Part shown: piece after piece, positions 1 to 8,926 of the stretch
Position numbering within the stretch: the first letter of the stretch is position 1
Layout of the letters: each line of letters begins with the position of its first letter
Assembly (NCBI GenBank): GCA_021372535.1
Contig: JAJFUH010000187.1
Location: 1-35,780, forward strand
Length of the DNA stretch: 35,780 nt
Direction of reading: 5' to 3'
From: a bacterium
Lineage (GTDB): Bacteria > Latescibacterota > Latescibacteria > Latescibacterales > Latescibacteraceae
Translations under genes and position numbers: made by a program
Notes under the pieces: generated by a model
Database searches by the model: none
What the model saw: the letters and a program-made list of their open reading frames with translations, nothing else
What the model was told of the DNA's origin: nothing

Positions 1-2476
1 ATGTGGGTTCATCACTGAAACGGCGCAAAAGAAGGCTCCGCGAGCCATCGATTCCCTGAACCAGCAGTGTCATACCGTTCCTGACAAACTGTTCCCTGAG
101 ATCGTGGTACGCCCGGTTGAGATGTCCCCATGATGTGAACAGGACGAGCATCCCTCTCCTCACGCTGCTTGCGATGAGGAGGATTAGGCGGTTGCATTCC
201 TCGATAAACTGTTCCTGTTTGGGTGACGGCAAAAACGAGGGAACGATGAGCGCCGACTGCCGTGTGTAGTCGAAAGGCGAATCGGCAATGAATTCCGTGG
301 TTCTTTCCCTGTCGTCGAGGTTCAGGCCGAGACGGTCCCTGATATATGAAAAATCGCGGGCGACTGCAAGAGTGGCCGAAGTCATCACCACCGTCTCCAT
401 GTGGTCATACAGACCCACTGCCAGCTTTTCCGCCACATCGAGCGGGGCGCTGTGAATACCAAGAGCGTAAGGCGTGCCGTTTTCGGGATATTCGAACCAG
501 AATACATTCCGTCCCCCGGCTTCGAGGAGAAAAGCAAAGTCGCCGCCGAGCCCGACAAGGTTTTTCTGGATTTCCTCGAGATCGATGAGAATATCTTCCT
601 TCTGATTGAGCCGGCCCGATGGGACACCTGAAATGAACAGGATAATACTGCCGATTATCTTCACCAGTTCCGTGATACCGGAACTAAACGCCTCGGCTGG
701 ATCAGCGCACTGTGAAAAAACGGGGGACGCGCCGGAATATCTCAGTTTCCCTGCATGGCCGTTCTTGTCCTGAGCAGCCTCCATCCGCACCGCCGCATCG
801 AGACAGGTAAAGAACTCGCCGGTGACTGACCGGACATGCTCCACAGCGGTGACGGCATCTTCGAATATCTGCACATTCGCTGCATACTCGGGCCATGCCT
901 TGATCATCTCCTCCACCCATTCACGGAGAACCGCAAGGATACCGTACTTTCCATCCTGCGGGGAGTACAGACGGTTCAGGATACGGCGCACACGGTAATA
1001 ATTGAAGGTGACACCAAGAAAACGGAGCGCGACTTTCTCGATATTGTGCGCCTCGTCGAAGATGATGCGGCTGTACGTGCCGAGAACACCGCCATCCGAT
1101 ACCATATCCGAGAAAACGAGCGAATGGTTGACTATGATCACATGGGAGCGCTGTGCCGCCCGCCGTATACGGGTAATGAAGCACTGTTCCCTGAAAACAC
1201 ACCTGCCGCCCCTGCATGATGAGGTCTCGGAGTTGATATGATCGAGAAGACCGCTGTCATGGAGCATGGTAAAAAATCCGGTTTCGGACAGGTCGCCGCT
1301 TTTCGTTTCCTGAAGCCAGGCGGCAACGGGGAGCACGAGGTCGCGTTCCTGTTTCGTCAGAAAATGTTCTGGTGAATCGACAACGCTCTTCCATCGGTTC
1401 ATGCACAGATAATTGCCCCTTCCCTTGAGAATCACCGCTCTGAATGGGAAATCGAGCATGGTGTTCAGGAGGGGAATATCCTTTGAAAAAAGCTGTTCCT
1501 GAAGATTTTTCGTATTGGTCGAAATTATCACCCGTTCCCGTGACCGTTCTGCCCAGATAATCGACGGGATGAGATAGGCAATGGATTTCCCGATTCCGGT
1601 ACCTGCCTCGGCAAGGAGGATTTCCGAATCGTTGAACGCCCTTGCTGCCCGTTTCGCCATCATAATCTGTCCGGTACGCTCTTCATAGGAGTCGTGAACC
1701 ATGGAAAGCTTCCCCCCGGTTTTGAGAATGGCCTCGATCTCCGCCGGGTCGATGGTCGCTTTCAGCGGTTCCTCAATACCCGTGTCTTCTGAGAAATCGC
1801 CGAAGATATTGTTATCGGTGCCGTACTTCCCGCGGGTTTCGTCTACGGCCTTTTTTGCCGGGAACCGTTTACCTTCCAGACGTTCCCTTAACTGGGCGTC
1901 GAAAACCTCACCGAGCGCGCTCCCGGTCTTTGAGCAAATCTTGTGAAGATCGTTGAAAAGATGATCGGGAATCATCCTGAGCATGTCGATGAACTTGAGA
2001 AAAATGATCGCCGTGATTCGCGCGTCATCGAGGGCGCGGTGGCGTTTTTCGGGAGTAAGGCCAAAAAAATCGATGAGACTGTCGAGGCTGTAAGATGGAA
2101 GCCGCGGGAGTACTATCCGGGCGAGCTCGATATTATCGATTGCCGTTTCGATATTTCCGATTCCGGCAGCATGGCGCAGAAAAGCGACATCAAACCGGGC
2201 GTTGTGACCGAGAAGACGGTAGCCCTTCAGAAAATCGAGCAGCCCGGGGATGACATCCCGTACAGGCAGGGAATGCTCCACATCATCATTGGAAATACCG
2301 GTAAGATGGGTGATAAAATCAGGGATCGGATGCTCAGGCTTCACCAGTTCGGAAAACTCGGCGACAACCGCGCCCTCGCTGACCCTCACCGCGCCGATTT
2401 CAATGATCTCGTGGAGATCCGAATCGAGGCCGGTTGTCTCGACATCTATGGAAACGAACGTATCGGGAGAAATCAT
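1..2476 (-). CDS. dinG: DinG-family helicase with N-terminal DEDDh 3'-5' exonuclease (3' end outside window)
   Basis: Reading the minus strand from 2476 to the left edge gives about 825 uninterrupted residues with no stop, so the C-terminus lies outside. Residues ~7-170 are a DnaQ/epsilon-like exonuclease: ExoI SIDVETTGL (D11, E13), ExoII GHNARFDVAFL and ExoIII HRALDDAR. After a linker comes an XPD/DinG superfamily 2 helicase: Walker A AEAGTGIGKS (K near 297), four cysteines (C358, C421, C426, C432) whose last three have the x4/x5 spacing of the E. coli DinG [4Fe-4S] site, and the DEAH box at 474. The visible end (VQGIDGSRSLLLRRFSDEP) is helicase motif VI territory. The family unwinds DNA, including R-loops and damaged forks. 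The ATG at 2476 precedes the exonuclease fold directly; an in-frame ATG at 2512 is possible and neither has a clear Shine-Dalgarno. It lies downstream of the glycosyltransferase gene, across a low-complexity gap. Confidence 0.93.
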   Translation of the reverse strand, partial: MISPDTFVSIDVETTGLDSDLHEIIEIGAVRVSEGAVVAEFSELVKPEHPIPDFITHLTGISNDDVEHSLPVRDVIPGLLDFLKGYRLLGHNARFDVAFLRHAAGIGNIETAIDNIELARIVLPRLPSYSLDSLIDFFGLTPEKRHRALDDARITAIIFLKFIDMLRMIPDHLFNDLHKICSKTGSALGEVFDAQLRERLEGKRFPAKKAVDETRGKYGTDNNIFGDFSEDTGIEEPLKATIDPAEIEAILKTGGKLSMVHDSYEERTGQIMMAKRAARAFNDSEILLAEAGTGIGKSIAYLIPSIIWAERSRERVIISTNTKNLQEQLFSKDIPLLNTMLDFPFRAVILKGRGNYLCMNRWKSVVDSPEHFLTKQERDLVLPVAAWLQETKSGDLSETGFFTMLHDSGLLDHINSETSSCRGGRCVFREQCFITRIRRAAQRSHVIIVNHSLVFSDMVSDGGVLGTYSRIIFDEAHNIEKVALRFLGVTFNYYRVRRILNRLYSPQDGKYGILAVLREWVEEMIKAWPEYAANVQIFEDAVTAVEHVRSVTGEFFTCLDAAVRMEAAQDKNGHAGKLRYSGASPVFSQCADPAEAFSSGITELVKIIGSIILFISGVPSGRLNQKEDILIDLEEIQKNLVGLGGDFAFLLEAGGRNVFWFEYPENGTPYALGIHSAPLDVAEKLAVGLYDHMETVVMTSATLAVARDFSYIRDRLGLNLDDRERTTEFIADSPFDYTRQSALIVPSFLPSPKQEQFIEECNRLILLIASSVRRGMLVLFTSWGHLNRAYHDLREQFVRNGMTLLVQGIDGSRSLLLRRFSDEPT

Positions 2477-2653
2477 GGGTATATGATTTTTAAATGTTCG
2501 TACAGCACTCATTATAACGGATTATTCATAACAAACAATTGACCACGGATATACACGGATTTTTATTTATAGCTGATCCGGGTAAAAACTCTTTTCAGGA
2601 TCCCCTTCTACTCTTTGTCCCTTTGTCCCTCTGTCCCTTTGCCTCTTTGCCAC
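2477..2653. repeat. Low-complexity intergenic tract with CTTTGTCCC/CACGGAT-type repeats
   Basis: Between dinG and the glycosyltransferase. It holds two close copies of an ACACGGAT/CCACGGAT motif (about 2542-2562) and a short-period run of CTTTGTCCC, CTCTGTCCC and CTTTGCC units (about 2610-2650). Similar short-word tracts recur in other gaps of this window (10.85, 22.1, 26.95 and 29.2 kb). No coding signal is seen. Confidence 0.6.
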
Positions 2654-3667
2654 TCAGGAAAATCCATCCGCCATGACATTTATGAGTTCTTCAAATACCA
2701 TTCCGCATGTAATACCGTCCATGCAGAACCGCACCTTCATCCGGCACTTTTTCTCCCCGTGAATACTGCAGGGGCTGCACGGGACACCGGAATGGAGGAT
2801 ACTTCCCGAGGGATATCCCGGAACAAACCCAAGATTCGGATGCGTGGGACCGAAAATCGCCACGAACGGGGTGGCGACCGCGCCGGCAATGTGCATGGGA
2901 CCGCTGTCATTGGTGACCAGTCCTCTGAGAACGGCGATTACTCCGACAGTCATTGTCAGATCGATACTTCCGGCCAGGGAAAACGATTCACGGGTCATCA
3001 TGCCGCGAACCCGCCCGATAAGCTGTTCATCGTACCGGTCACCGATAAATACCGGCAGATAGCCGTTTTCGGCAAGAGTATCGCCAAGACGGGCAAATGA
3101 TTCCTCATTCCATCGCTTTGTCTGATGCCTTGCTCCGGGAGCAAGACCGACCGGTTTTATCCCGTTCCCCGGTTTGTATGCCTTGATGAGAGCGGATGCG
3201 GCGTGGAGAGTTTTATCGTCAGGAACGATCCGCGGCAGAACCGTACCATCGAGTCCAAGCGGTTTCAAAGTCCGGAGATAACTGTCGAGGACATCGAAAT
3301 TCCGTCTGAACCTGTTCCGGGTCCACACCATAAGACGGCGTGCTATCGGATGCTTGTCGAGTCGCATTTTACGCGGCGAGCTGATAAGGGAGACAACAGC
3401 CATGCTTCTCAGCGTGCCGTGGAGATCGATGACAGCATCGAAGCGCTCGCGGCCGGTCATCCGCGCTATCCGGAGCGGCGATTCATCACCCTGAATGGCG
3501 ATCACACGTGCGACGCGCTCATCGGCATGGAATAACCCCGTATAAATGCTCTTTGTAAGGATATATATGCGGGTTCCGGGCAGCCCCCGGTAAACCGCTT
3601 CCACAACAGCGGTTGACAGAACGACATCCCCGAGCGAGCTGAAACGGACGATAAGAATATCATTCAT
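2654..3667 (-). CDS. Glycosyltransferase family 9 (ADP-heptose:LPS heptosyltransferase-like)
   Basis: A 337-aa protein of the WaaC/WaaF/RfaF fold (GT-B), which transfers heptose-like sugars to lipopolysaccharide core on the cytoplasmic side of the inner membrane. The N-terminal ILIVRFSSLGDVVLST is the family's signature first strand and glycine loop. The C-terminal half has LAPGARHQTKRWN and TNDSGPMHIAGA, the conserved nucleotide-sugar site, followed by IFGPTHPNLGF. A cysteine-rich tail (PCSPC, KKC, FCMDGITC, within about residues 290-320) is typical of this family. The start overlaps the end of pheA by 8 bp, so it is probably translated from the same mRNA. The family is clear; whether the acceptor is LPS or another glycan cannot be read from sequence. 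Confidence 0.9.
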   Translation of the reverse strand: MNDILIVRFSSLGDVVLSTAVVEAVYRGLPGTRIYILTKSIYTGLFHADERVARVIAIQGDESPLRIARMTGRERFDAVIDLHGTLRSMAVVSLISSPRKMRLDKHPIARRLMVWTRNRFRRNFDVLDSYLRTLKPLGLDGTVLPRIVPDDKTLHAASALIKAYKPGNGIKPVGLAPGARHQTKRWNEESFARLGDTLAENGYLPVFIGDRYDEQLIGRVRGMMTRESFSLAGSIDLTMTVGVIAVLRGLVTNDSGPMHIAGAVATPFVAIFGPTHPNLGFVPGYPSGSILHSGVPCSPCSIHGEKKCRMKVRFCMDGITCGMVFEELINVMADGFS

Positions 3668-4511
3668 GTCGTTCCCTGATATGGCTCACGACCTCATCAC
3701 CCTTGCGGTACGATCCCAGAACCTTGAGAAAGCTGGCGATCTCGCCGAGATGGTTTATAGCCCGCTTAGTTACTTCATGACGGATATCACCGTTAAAATC
3801 GAGGTAAAAAAGATATTCCCATGGCGATCCGGGAATGGGTCTCGACTCAATCTTATAAAGATCGATATCGCGGAGAGCAAAAACACTGAGACTCTTGAAA
3901 AGCGCTCCCGGAATATTTTTGGTTGCGAATACAATTGATGTTTTTGCATTCCCGGCTTCTTCCGCCAGTTCCTTCGAAAGCACGAGAAAACGAGTGAAAT
4001 TTTTGTGGTTTGATTCGATAGCGGATTTGATGATTTCAAGCCCGTAGTCTATGGCGGCCTGCTCGCTTGCAATGGCGGCTTCGTCTGTTTTTCCGCTGTT
4101 TTTGATTTTGAGCGCCGATGCCGCAGTATCATAAACGCTGACTTGCTCGACATCCGCAAGCGCATGAAGAAAATCCTTGCACTGGGACAGCGCCTGCGGA
4201 TGGGAATAAATCCGCCTGATGTCCGACAGCCGCACACCCTTGTTCACGATAAGATTGTGGATAATCCTCAGCTTGACCTCACCGGTGATCACCAGATTCC
4301 GATCGAGAAGGAGATCGTAATTCTCATGGATGCTTCCGGCAAGCGAATTTTCAATGGGTATAACGCCATGGTCGGCATCACTGCCCGAAACTGCATCGAA
4401 TACTTCCGCAAACGTCGGACGCGGCACGACAGTTACGTCCCTGCCGAAATATTCATAAGTGGCAAGCTCGCTGAATGCTCCCAGCACACCCTGGAATGCA
4501 ACCCGTTTCAT
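3660..4511 (-). CDS. pheA: Prephenate dehydratase (monofunctional)
   Basis: A 283-aa enzyme that decarboxylates and dehydrates prephenate to phenylpyruvate, the phenylalanine branch of aromatic synthesis. The catalytic domain (about 1-185) shows FQGVLGAFSE, PIENSLAGSIHENYDLL, SHPQALSQC and the NFTRF motif whose Thr is catalytic. The C-terminal part (about 190-275) is an ACT domain with the phenylalanine-binding ESRP motif (KIESRPIPGSPWEY), so feedback inhibition by phenylalanine is expected. There is no fused chorismate mutase, unlike E. coli PheA. The ATG overlaps the gerW-like stop by 4 bp (ATGA) and the gene runs into the glycosyltransferase with an 8-bp overlap. Its place between a GerW-like and an LPS-type gene has no obvious functional logic. 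Confidence 0.95.
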   Translation of the reverse strand: MKRVAFQGVLGAFSELATYEYFGRDVTVVPRPTFAEVFDAVSGSDADHGVIPIENSLAGSIHENYDLLLDRNLVITGEVKLRIIHNLIVNKGVRLSDIRRIYSHPQALSQCKDFLHALADVEQVSVYDTAASALKIKNSGKTDEAAIASEQAAIDYGLEIIKSAIESNHKNFTRFLVLSKELAEEAGNAKTSIVFATKNIPGALFKSLSVFALRDIDLYKIESRPIPGSPWEYLFYLDFNGDIRHEVTKRAINHLGEIASFLKVLGSYRKGDEVVSHIRERHE

Positions 4512-4909
4512 GCGTCCTCTTTTTTCGATTTTTCCTGTTCATCCTTATCTTTTTCTTTATCCTTCGATAAAACTTCCTTGAACATTTCGAGCAGCGGCGG
4601 AACAAGATCGATGATGCGTGTCAGCGTCGCTTCACGGCTTTTCAGAGGAAGGAGCTGCGCTTTTCCTTTTGAAACCACCACGAACGCTACCGGTTCGATC
4701 GAAGCGCCTCCGCCGGTCCCCATCCCGCTCCCTTTGCCGGGTTCGTTGTTCTCGCCGCCTCCAGCCCCGAAACCGAACGCTACCCGCGATACGGGTATTA
4801 TAACCGAATCTTCGGCCTGAACCGGCGTTCCGATGACAGTTTCGGACCGGACTGTTTCCTTTATCTGTTCCATGACAACTTTTGCGGCTTCGGCTACATT
4901 CATGATCAT
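4508..4909 (-). CDS. GerW/YtfJ-family protein
   Basis: A 133-aa protein matching the GerW (YtfJ) family, first known from Bacillus spores. The hallmark core is visible: VIGTPVQAEDSVIIPVS, VAFGFGAGGGE, a Gly-rich GKGSGMGTGGGASIEPVAF and a final LLPL. The last ~25 residues are a charged KDKEKDKDEQEKSKKE tail. The family is also found in non-spore-formers, where its role is unknown. It sits directly behind a DUF2953 gene with a 4-bp overlap, the same pairing as ytfI-ytfJ in Bacillus, which supports a conserved joint function. No catalytic residues are evident. The family call is secure; the function here is unknown. Confidence 0.88.
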   Translation of the reverse strand: MIMNVAEAAKVVMEQIKETVRSETVIGTPVQAEDSVIIPVSRVAFGFGAGGGENNEPGKGSGMGTGGGASIEPVAFVVVSKGKAQLLPLKSREATLTRIIDLVPPLLEMFKEVLSKDKEKDKDEQEKSKKEDA

Positions 4910-5622
4910 ACCTCCTGTAAAGAATTTTTCCGTTTCATTTCCCTGAACCAGTACATGATACGCTCCCTTTTACGGTATAGCATACAGGGAGTTCTCGTCA
5001 TCAGTCTTATCCATAAAATATATCCTCTCACGGTGACACGTACGATAATGTCGCCCGCGATAACCCTCCGCGTAAAATTCCATGATGGTTGAATCCTGTA
5101 TTTTTCCGGCAGAATACCGTTGAACGCATATAAAGCGCCGATTATCCATCCCGTAATATGCGGATATCCCAGACCGAGCCTTATATTCGCGGTAACTTCG
5201 TCGAATCCTATCATATCGTGAAATTCGCGGATTACCCACCTCAGCGCTGAGAAAATATCGCGGGCAAGGCAGTAATACCAGGATATACCTCTGCCCTTCC
5301 CCGCTGCCGGTTTTTTCTCTTGTATCTCTTTTTTTTCTTTCCGTTTTTTTATGCGGGTCCTGACAGCCCGTGACAGCACAGAGACTTTTCTCGTTACATC
5401 GAGCTTCAGTATACACCTTGAACAAACATAACTCTCTATCTGATAAGCGTTTTCCAGCTTGTGAAATCCCCCGCCGAATAATCCGTTGAATCCATGAATC
5501 CTGATTTCATACATGAATCCGTCATCCGAATCTCCCGAAGCGCGGAAGTACATTTTTACCGGTAGGAAAACCGCAAGAATCAGCAATCCGAAAAAAAACA
5601 GGATGATATACAGAATTATCAT
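4906..5622 (-). CDS. DUF2953 membrane-anchored protein (YtfI-like)
   Basis: A 238-aa protein with one N-terminal membrane segment (residues ~2-25, IILYIILFFFGLLILAVFLPV). Then comes a beta-rich part (YFRASG..., YEIRIHGFNGLF), a highly basic stretch with KKRKEKKEIQEKK around 113-125, and a conserved C-terminal part containing GFDEVTANIRLGLGYPHITGW and IQPSWNF. That C-terminal pattern (TG and P-F/W segments before a charged end) is the DUF2953 signature. It is first in a four-gene run with short overlaps: DUF2953, gerW-like, pheA, glycosyltransferase. The molecular function is not known for any member, though the repeated pairing with GerW suggests they act together at the membrane. Confidence 0.8.
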   Translation of the reverse strand: MIILYIILFFFGLLILAVFLPVKMYFRASGDSDDGFMYEIRIHGFNGLFGGGFHKLENAYQIESYVCSRCILKLDVTRKVSVLSRAVRTRIKKRKEKKEIQEKKPAAGKGRGISWYYCLARDIFSALRWVIREFHDMIGFDEVTANIRLGLGYPHITGWIIGALYAFNGILPEKYRIQPSWNFTRRVIAGDIIVRVTVRGYILWIRLMTRTPCMLYRKRERIMYWFREMKRKNSLQEV

Positions 5623-5890
5623 ATGGTTTTCTTTCCGAAATTCTTATATTGAATCTGCCTGACACACCGGATGATTGTACTTTATGAAACGACAGATGAA
5701 ATAATCCCGCTATCCATTGATTTTTAACAATCTCATGTTAATAAACTGAAGATGTTTTTCTACCGTGATTCTCATCAGAATTTTTATATTTTTTGCTTGT
5801 ATAGTATCATAGTATCAGTGTATGTATGACTAAATAAAACTTATGCAGGGAAATCCTTTCGAAAAACGGAAGCGGAGAAGAGTCAAAACC
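5623..5890. promoter_or_regulatory. Divergent intergenic region between the DUF2953 operon and an exported protein
   Basis: A 268-bp AT-rich gap from which transcription leaves in both directions, so it must carry both promoters. A small direct repeat (TAGTATCATAGTATCAGTGTAT, two overlapping AGTATCA units near 5804-5820) lies upstream of the + strand gene. No unambiguous -35/-10 pair was identified. Confidence 0.4.
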
Positions 5891-6478
5891 ATGAGAGGGA
5901 CCATCATCGCTCTGATCGTGCTCGTTATACATTTCCCGGGTCTGTGTCACGCTGACGAACACCCGGCAACCGATGCCGAAGTCTGCCTGTCACTGCTGAC
6001 AAAATCAGCGGATACGATACTTTCCCGTTCCGGTAAACTGCCCGGTTCGACGGCACGATTGACCTGTTCCCGCGGAATCCCGCTTTCGGATATGACCCGT
6101 AAAGCCCTTGAAACATATGTGACCCACCGCGGTTTTACCCTCACTGACGATTATCTCAGAGCCGACTTTACGCTCGATATCGCTGTCACCGATACGGGAA
6201 TCGTGCTCATCAGGAACGAAAGCGGCTATGACCGAACAGTACATCTGACCGTCCACATACAATGTACCGATAACTCCGGTTTCGTTCTTTTTGCGTCGGG
6301 TACCATGGAAACAGCCAGGGATACCATATCAAAAGACCATGCGCGATCGACCGACGACGGACACCTGTTCAGCCGTGATACCGGAAGGTCGGTAATCCGG
6401 ACGGCATCCCATATAAAAACCATGATCGGAACGCTGCTTGTCATATCCGGTGTTCTGGCATATTTTGCGACACGGTAA
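5891..6478 (+). CDS. Small exported protein of unknown function with C-terminal hydrophobic segment
   Basis: A 195-aa protein if translated from the ATG at 5891, chosen because GGAGAAG lies about 15 bases upstream and because this start gives a clean signal peptide (MRGTIIALIVLVIHFPGLCHA, cleavage after CHA). An in-frame ATG at 5843 would bury that signal. The middle (about 60-140) is predicted beta-rich. The last ~20 residues (MIGTLLVISGVLAYFAT) form a membrane span followed by a terminal Arg, so the protein may be tail-anchored. I do not recognise the family. It converges on the cytochrome gene with 22 bp between stop codons and no obvious terminator. Confidence 0.75.
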   Translation: MRGTIIALIVLVIHFPGLCHADEHPATDAEVCLSLLTKSADTILSRSGKLPGSTARLTCSRGIPLSDMTRKALETYVTHRGFTLTDDYLRADFTLDIAVTDTGIVLIRNESGYDRTVHLTVHIQCTDNSGFVLFASGTMETARDTISKDHARSTDDGHLFSRDTGRSVIRTASHIKTMIGTLLVISGVLAYFATR

Positions 6479-6500
6479 GAGAGCATCCCCCATGGAGCGG

Positions 6501-7856
6501 TTATTTCACCGGGCGTTCAGTGACAGCCATGGAAATTACCGGAACATCCTTCGATTGTTCACCAAGAAGCAGTTTTACAACAGACGGGTCCATCGAACGG
6601 TACCTGAGCTCCGCACGGATAGTCAGAGGCTTTTTGCATGGTTTTTTCAACCCATATGTCTCATCATGATAGCCTTTCGGCGAAATACGATGATCATAGA
6701 GCATCCGTGAGGCCTTTACAACATCGATGGTGGGATTTCCCTCGGAATCACCGAAAACAGTGTTGAACAGGCATGTATTTTCCGGAATACTGCCATCTTC
6801 CGCCATACCGGAAAAGAATACCGTTCTGCCTTTTTTATCCAGTACCGTGACCTCGAGCCACATCTGGCGGAATTCGGTAACACCCGTCGGGAGCATATGC
6901 CCGGCGCCCTCGTTTTTCACACGCACCGTGAATCCATCAAGAGCGCCTTTGGATTCGGGAACCATGATTTCGAGTTCCGCGGCATGCATGAGACGTTCCC
7001 GCGCAAGCGCGGCTTTTTCGGTATTCCCGAGCAGCTCAGTCATGAATACATTTCCGCCCACAACGCTGTGACGGTATATATGGGGTCGTTCCCTGCCCAT
7101 TTCCGCCGATTTCCCGGGATAATCGGGCCGTTCGGTCATGCCTGTCGAGGGCTTTCCGGGCGCCTGACGCATATGGCAGTCCTGACAGACCACCCGTTTT
7201 TCAGGATCCGGAGAGTTATAGGGACTGTTATACCACTCGTCGTAGGTTCCCTCAAGCTTTGTCATATACCAGAGATGAGTCACATTATGGCATGTTCCGC
7301 AGATTTCAGCCGAGGTATGAAGCCCGGAATAGACAGCCTCGTGGTACACCGGCTCCGAATCGTCACGCGGGCCGCGCTTGACTCCGGGATCATCCTCGTT
7401 TCTTCCGGGATCGGTATTGAACGATGCGTTCATGAGAAGGATAACTTCGTTGATACTGTGGCACATGTCGCAGAAAATGGCGTTCCGGGTCACACTGTCG
7501 GTCTTGTCGTAGCTGTCGGAAGAACCCTGTATCTGTCCCGAACGGTAGGCAACGGGGTTGTGGCATGCCACGCAGTGTTCGGCGTCGTCAAGTTCGCCCT
7601 GGTTTGCGGTATCGGCAACGAAACGTTTCGTGGCGGCGCGGAAAAGGAGATCGTCAAATGCGGTCGAATGCATGGAGCCTTTCCACATCTCGTGTATATC
7701 GGTATGACAGTTTCCACACACATCTGGACTGATAAATCCCTTGAGCCGGAAAGGATTGAGCCCTGTTTTCCACATTTGCATAAGGTCTGAATCCTCACCA
7801 CGGGAAACAAGCGCCATGCAGAAAAAAACTGCAACCATCAGAATACTTTTTTTCAT
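6501..7856 (-). CDS. Pentaheme c-type cytochrome (cytochrome c554-like)
   Basis: A 451-aa exported protein with a signal peptide (MKKSILMVAVFFCMALVSRG) and five CXXCH haem sites: CGNCH at 47, CVACH at 95, CDMCH at 129, CGTCH at 186 and CQDCH at 224. The haem part resembles the cytochrome c554 group (ICGTCHN, CHxxIHxxW, SMHS). Residues ~285-450 are haem-free and beta-rich, with the GHMLPTGVTEFRQMW motif seen in periplasmic multihaem proteins of metal and sulfur reducers. It is expected to carry electrons in the periplasm; its partner reductase is not in the window. It starts 5 bp after the rhomboid gene, with AGAGGAAA upstream, so the two are probably cotranscribed. Confidence 0.9.
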   Translation of the reverse strand: MKKSILMVAVFFCMALVSRGEDSDLMQMWKTGLNPFRLKGFISPDVCGNCHTDIHEMWKGSMHSTAFDDLLFRAATKRFVADTANQGELDDAEHCVACHNPVAYRSGQIQGSSDSYDKTDSVTRNAIFCDMCHSINEVILLMNASFNTDPGRNEDDPGVKRGPRDDSEPVYHEAVYSGLHTSAEICGTCHNVTHLWYMTKLEGTYDEWYNSPYNSPDPEKRVVCQDCHMRQAPGKPSTGMTERPDYPGKSAEMGRERPHIYRHSVVGGNVFMTELLGNTEKAALARERLMHAAELEIMVPESKGALDGFTVRVKNEGAGHMLPTGVTEFRQMWLEVTVLDKKGRTVFFSGMAEDGSIPENTCLFNTVFGDSEGNPTIDVVKASRMLYDHRISPKGYHDETYGLKKPCKKPLTIRAELRYRSMDPSVVKLLLGEQSKDVPVISMAVTERPVK

Positions 7857-7861
7857 ATAAT

Positions 7862-8704
7862 CTATCGTTTCCTCTGAGACGCACGGTCGAGTATACGCCG
7901 TTCATTATCACTGAGACTGTCCATGCCGTGACGGGCGATTTTGTCCAGAATACGATTCACTTCTTCATCGAGATCGGGATGAGACTGATCGTCGCCACCA
8001 TCTTCATCTGATTTTCCGCGCCCCCCGTCGATAACGGTGAACTTTCTTCTCCTCCACCATCGTGAGACAGCGTTGTGTTTCCAGATACTTTCAAGGTTAA
8101 TCATAACCCGCCAGCCGTATTTCAGATAAATAAAACCGGTTACAAAACCACCGACATGAGCGAAATATGCAATTTTCGTATTGGATCTGCTCAGTCCCAT
8201 GACCAGATCGATCGCGCCGAAAAGAATAACGAATTGGAGCGCTTTCATCGGGAGTATTCCAAATACCAGAATCAGCCTGTCAGGCCACATCATGCCATAG
8301 GCGAGAAGCAGCCCGAATATCGCTCCCGACGCGCCGATTGTGGTGGCATACGGGTTCGAAAAACCGATAAGCGACGTAATCAGAACGAGAAGCCCGCCGC
8401 CAATTCCACAGGTAAAATAATATTTCAGAAAATCCCGTGTTCCCCAGTTATATTCGAGCTCACTGCCGAACATCCACAGCGCGAACATATTGAAACCGAT
8501 ATGCCAGAAATCTCCGTGAAGAAACATATACGTGAAAAACTGCCATATCCAAAACTTTTTCAATATATAAAGCGGTGTCAGACCGAATAATGCACTCCAT
8601 AAACCGCTTGGGATAAAGAGATTTGTGATCACAAATATTACTGCATTTGTAATTAAAAGTGATTTTATGGCTTTTGGAAGACCGTAACTGTATACAAAAG
8701 GCAT
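7862..8704 (-). CDS. Rhomboid-family intramembrane serine protease
   Basis: A 280-aa polytopic membrane protein. The active site is complete: GASGAIFG gives the catalytic Ser126, and AHVGGFVTG gives the catalytic His183. The HGDFWHIGFNMFALWMFG segment (about 63-80) supplies the conserved His/Asn oxyanion region. Six hydrophobic segments cover residues ~15-200. The remaining ~80 residues are cytoplasmic and charged (RRWRRRKF, DEDGGDDQSHPDLDEE) and end in LSDNERRILDRASQRK, a short helical tail found on many bacterial rhomboids. A Shine-Dalgarno AAGGA precedes the ATG. Substrates are unknown; the cytochrome 5 bp downstream is a cotranscribed neighbour, not a proven substrate. Confidence 0.93.
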   Translation of the reverse strand: MPFVYSYGLPKAIKSLLITNAVIFVITNLFIPSGLWSALFGLTPLYILKKFWIWQFFTYMFLHGDFWHIGFNMFALWMFGSELEYNWGTRDFLKYYFTCGIGGGLLVLITSLIGFSNPYATTIGASGAIFGLLLAYGMMWPDRLILVFGILPMKALQFVILFGAIDLVMGLSRSNTKIAYFAHVGGFVTGFIYLKYGWRVMINLESIWKHNAVSRWWRRRKFTVIDGGRGKSDEDGGDDQSHPDLDEEVNRILDKIARHGMDSLSDNERRILDRASQRKR

Positions 8705-8926
8705 TTTATATTTTCCTTACGTTTCAATATGCTTTCCTGTTATGTTAAATAGTATACGATAATATAGGACTCAGTATAAACAGCCGCAAACAATTTCTCT
8801 CCACAGGCATAAATCATGAAATACCGATGGCAGGTGTTTATTGATGATCGGAGATATTTATCATACTGATATTCATCCACCGAGACCCGGCTCTTTTATA
8901 TATTGTTAACAGGAGGCTTAAAAAAC
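8705..8926. promoter_or_regulatory. Divergent promoter region, rhomboid (-) and macrodomain gene (+)
   Basis: A 222-bp AT-rich region between divergent starts. The only clear signal is the strong ribosome binding site AGGAGG at 8911-8916, which fixes the macrodomain start at the ATG at 8927 instead of the upstream in-frame TTG at 8903. Confidence 0.55.

Noticed and set aside
8628-8645. Perfect palindrome ATTTGTGATCACAAAT resembling a CRP site.
   Set aside because: It lies inside the rhomboid coding sequence (FVITN), and its half-sites have no six-base spacer as CRP requires.
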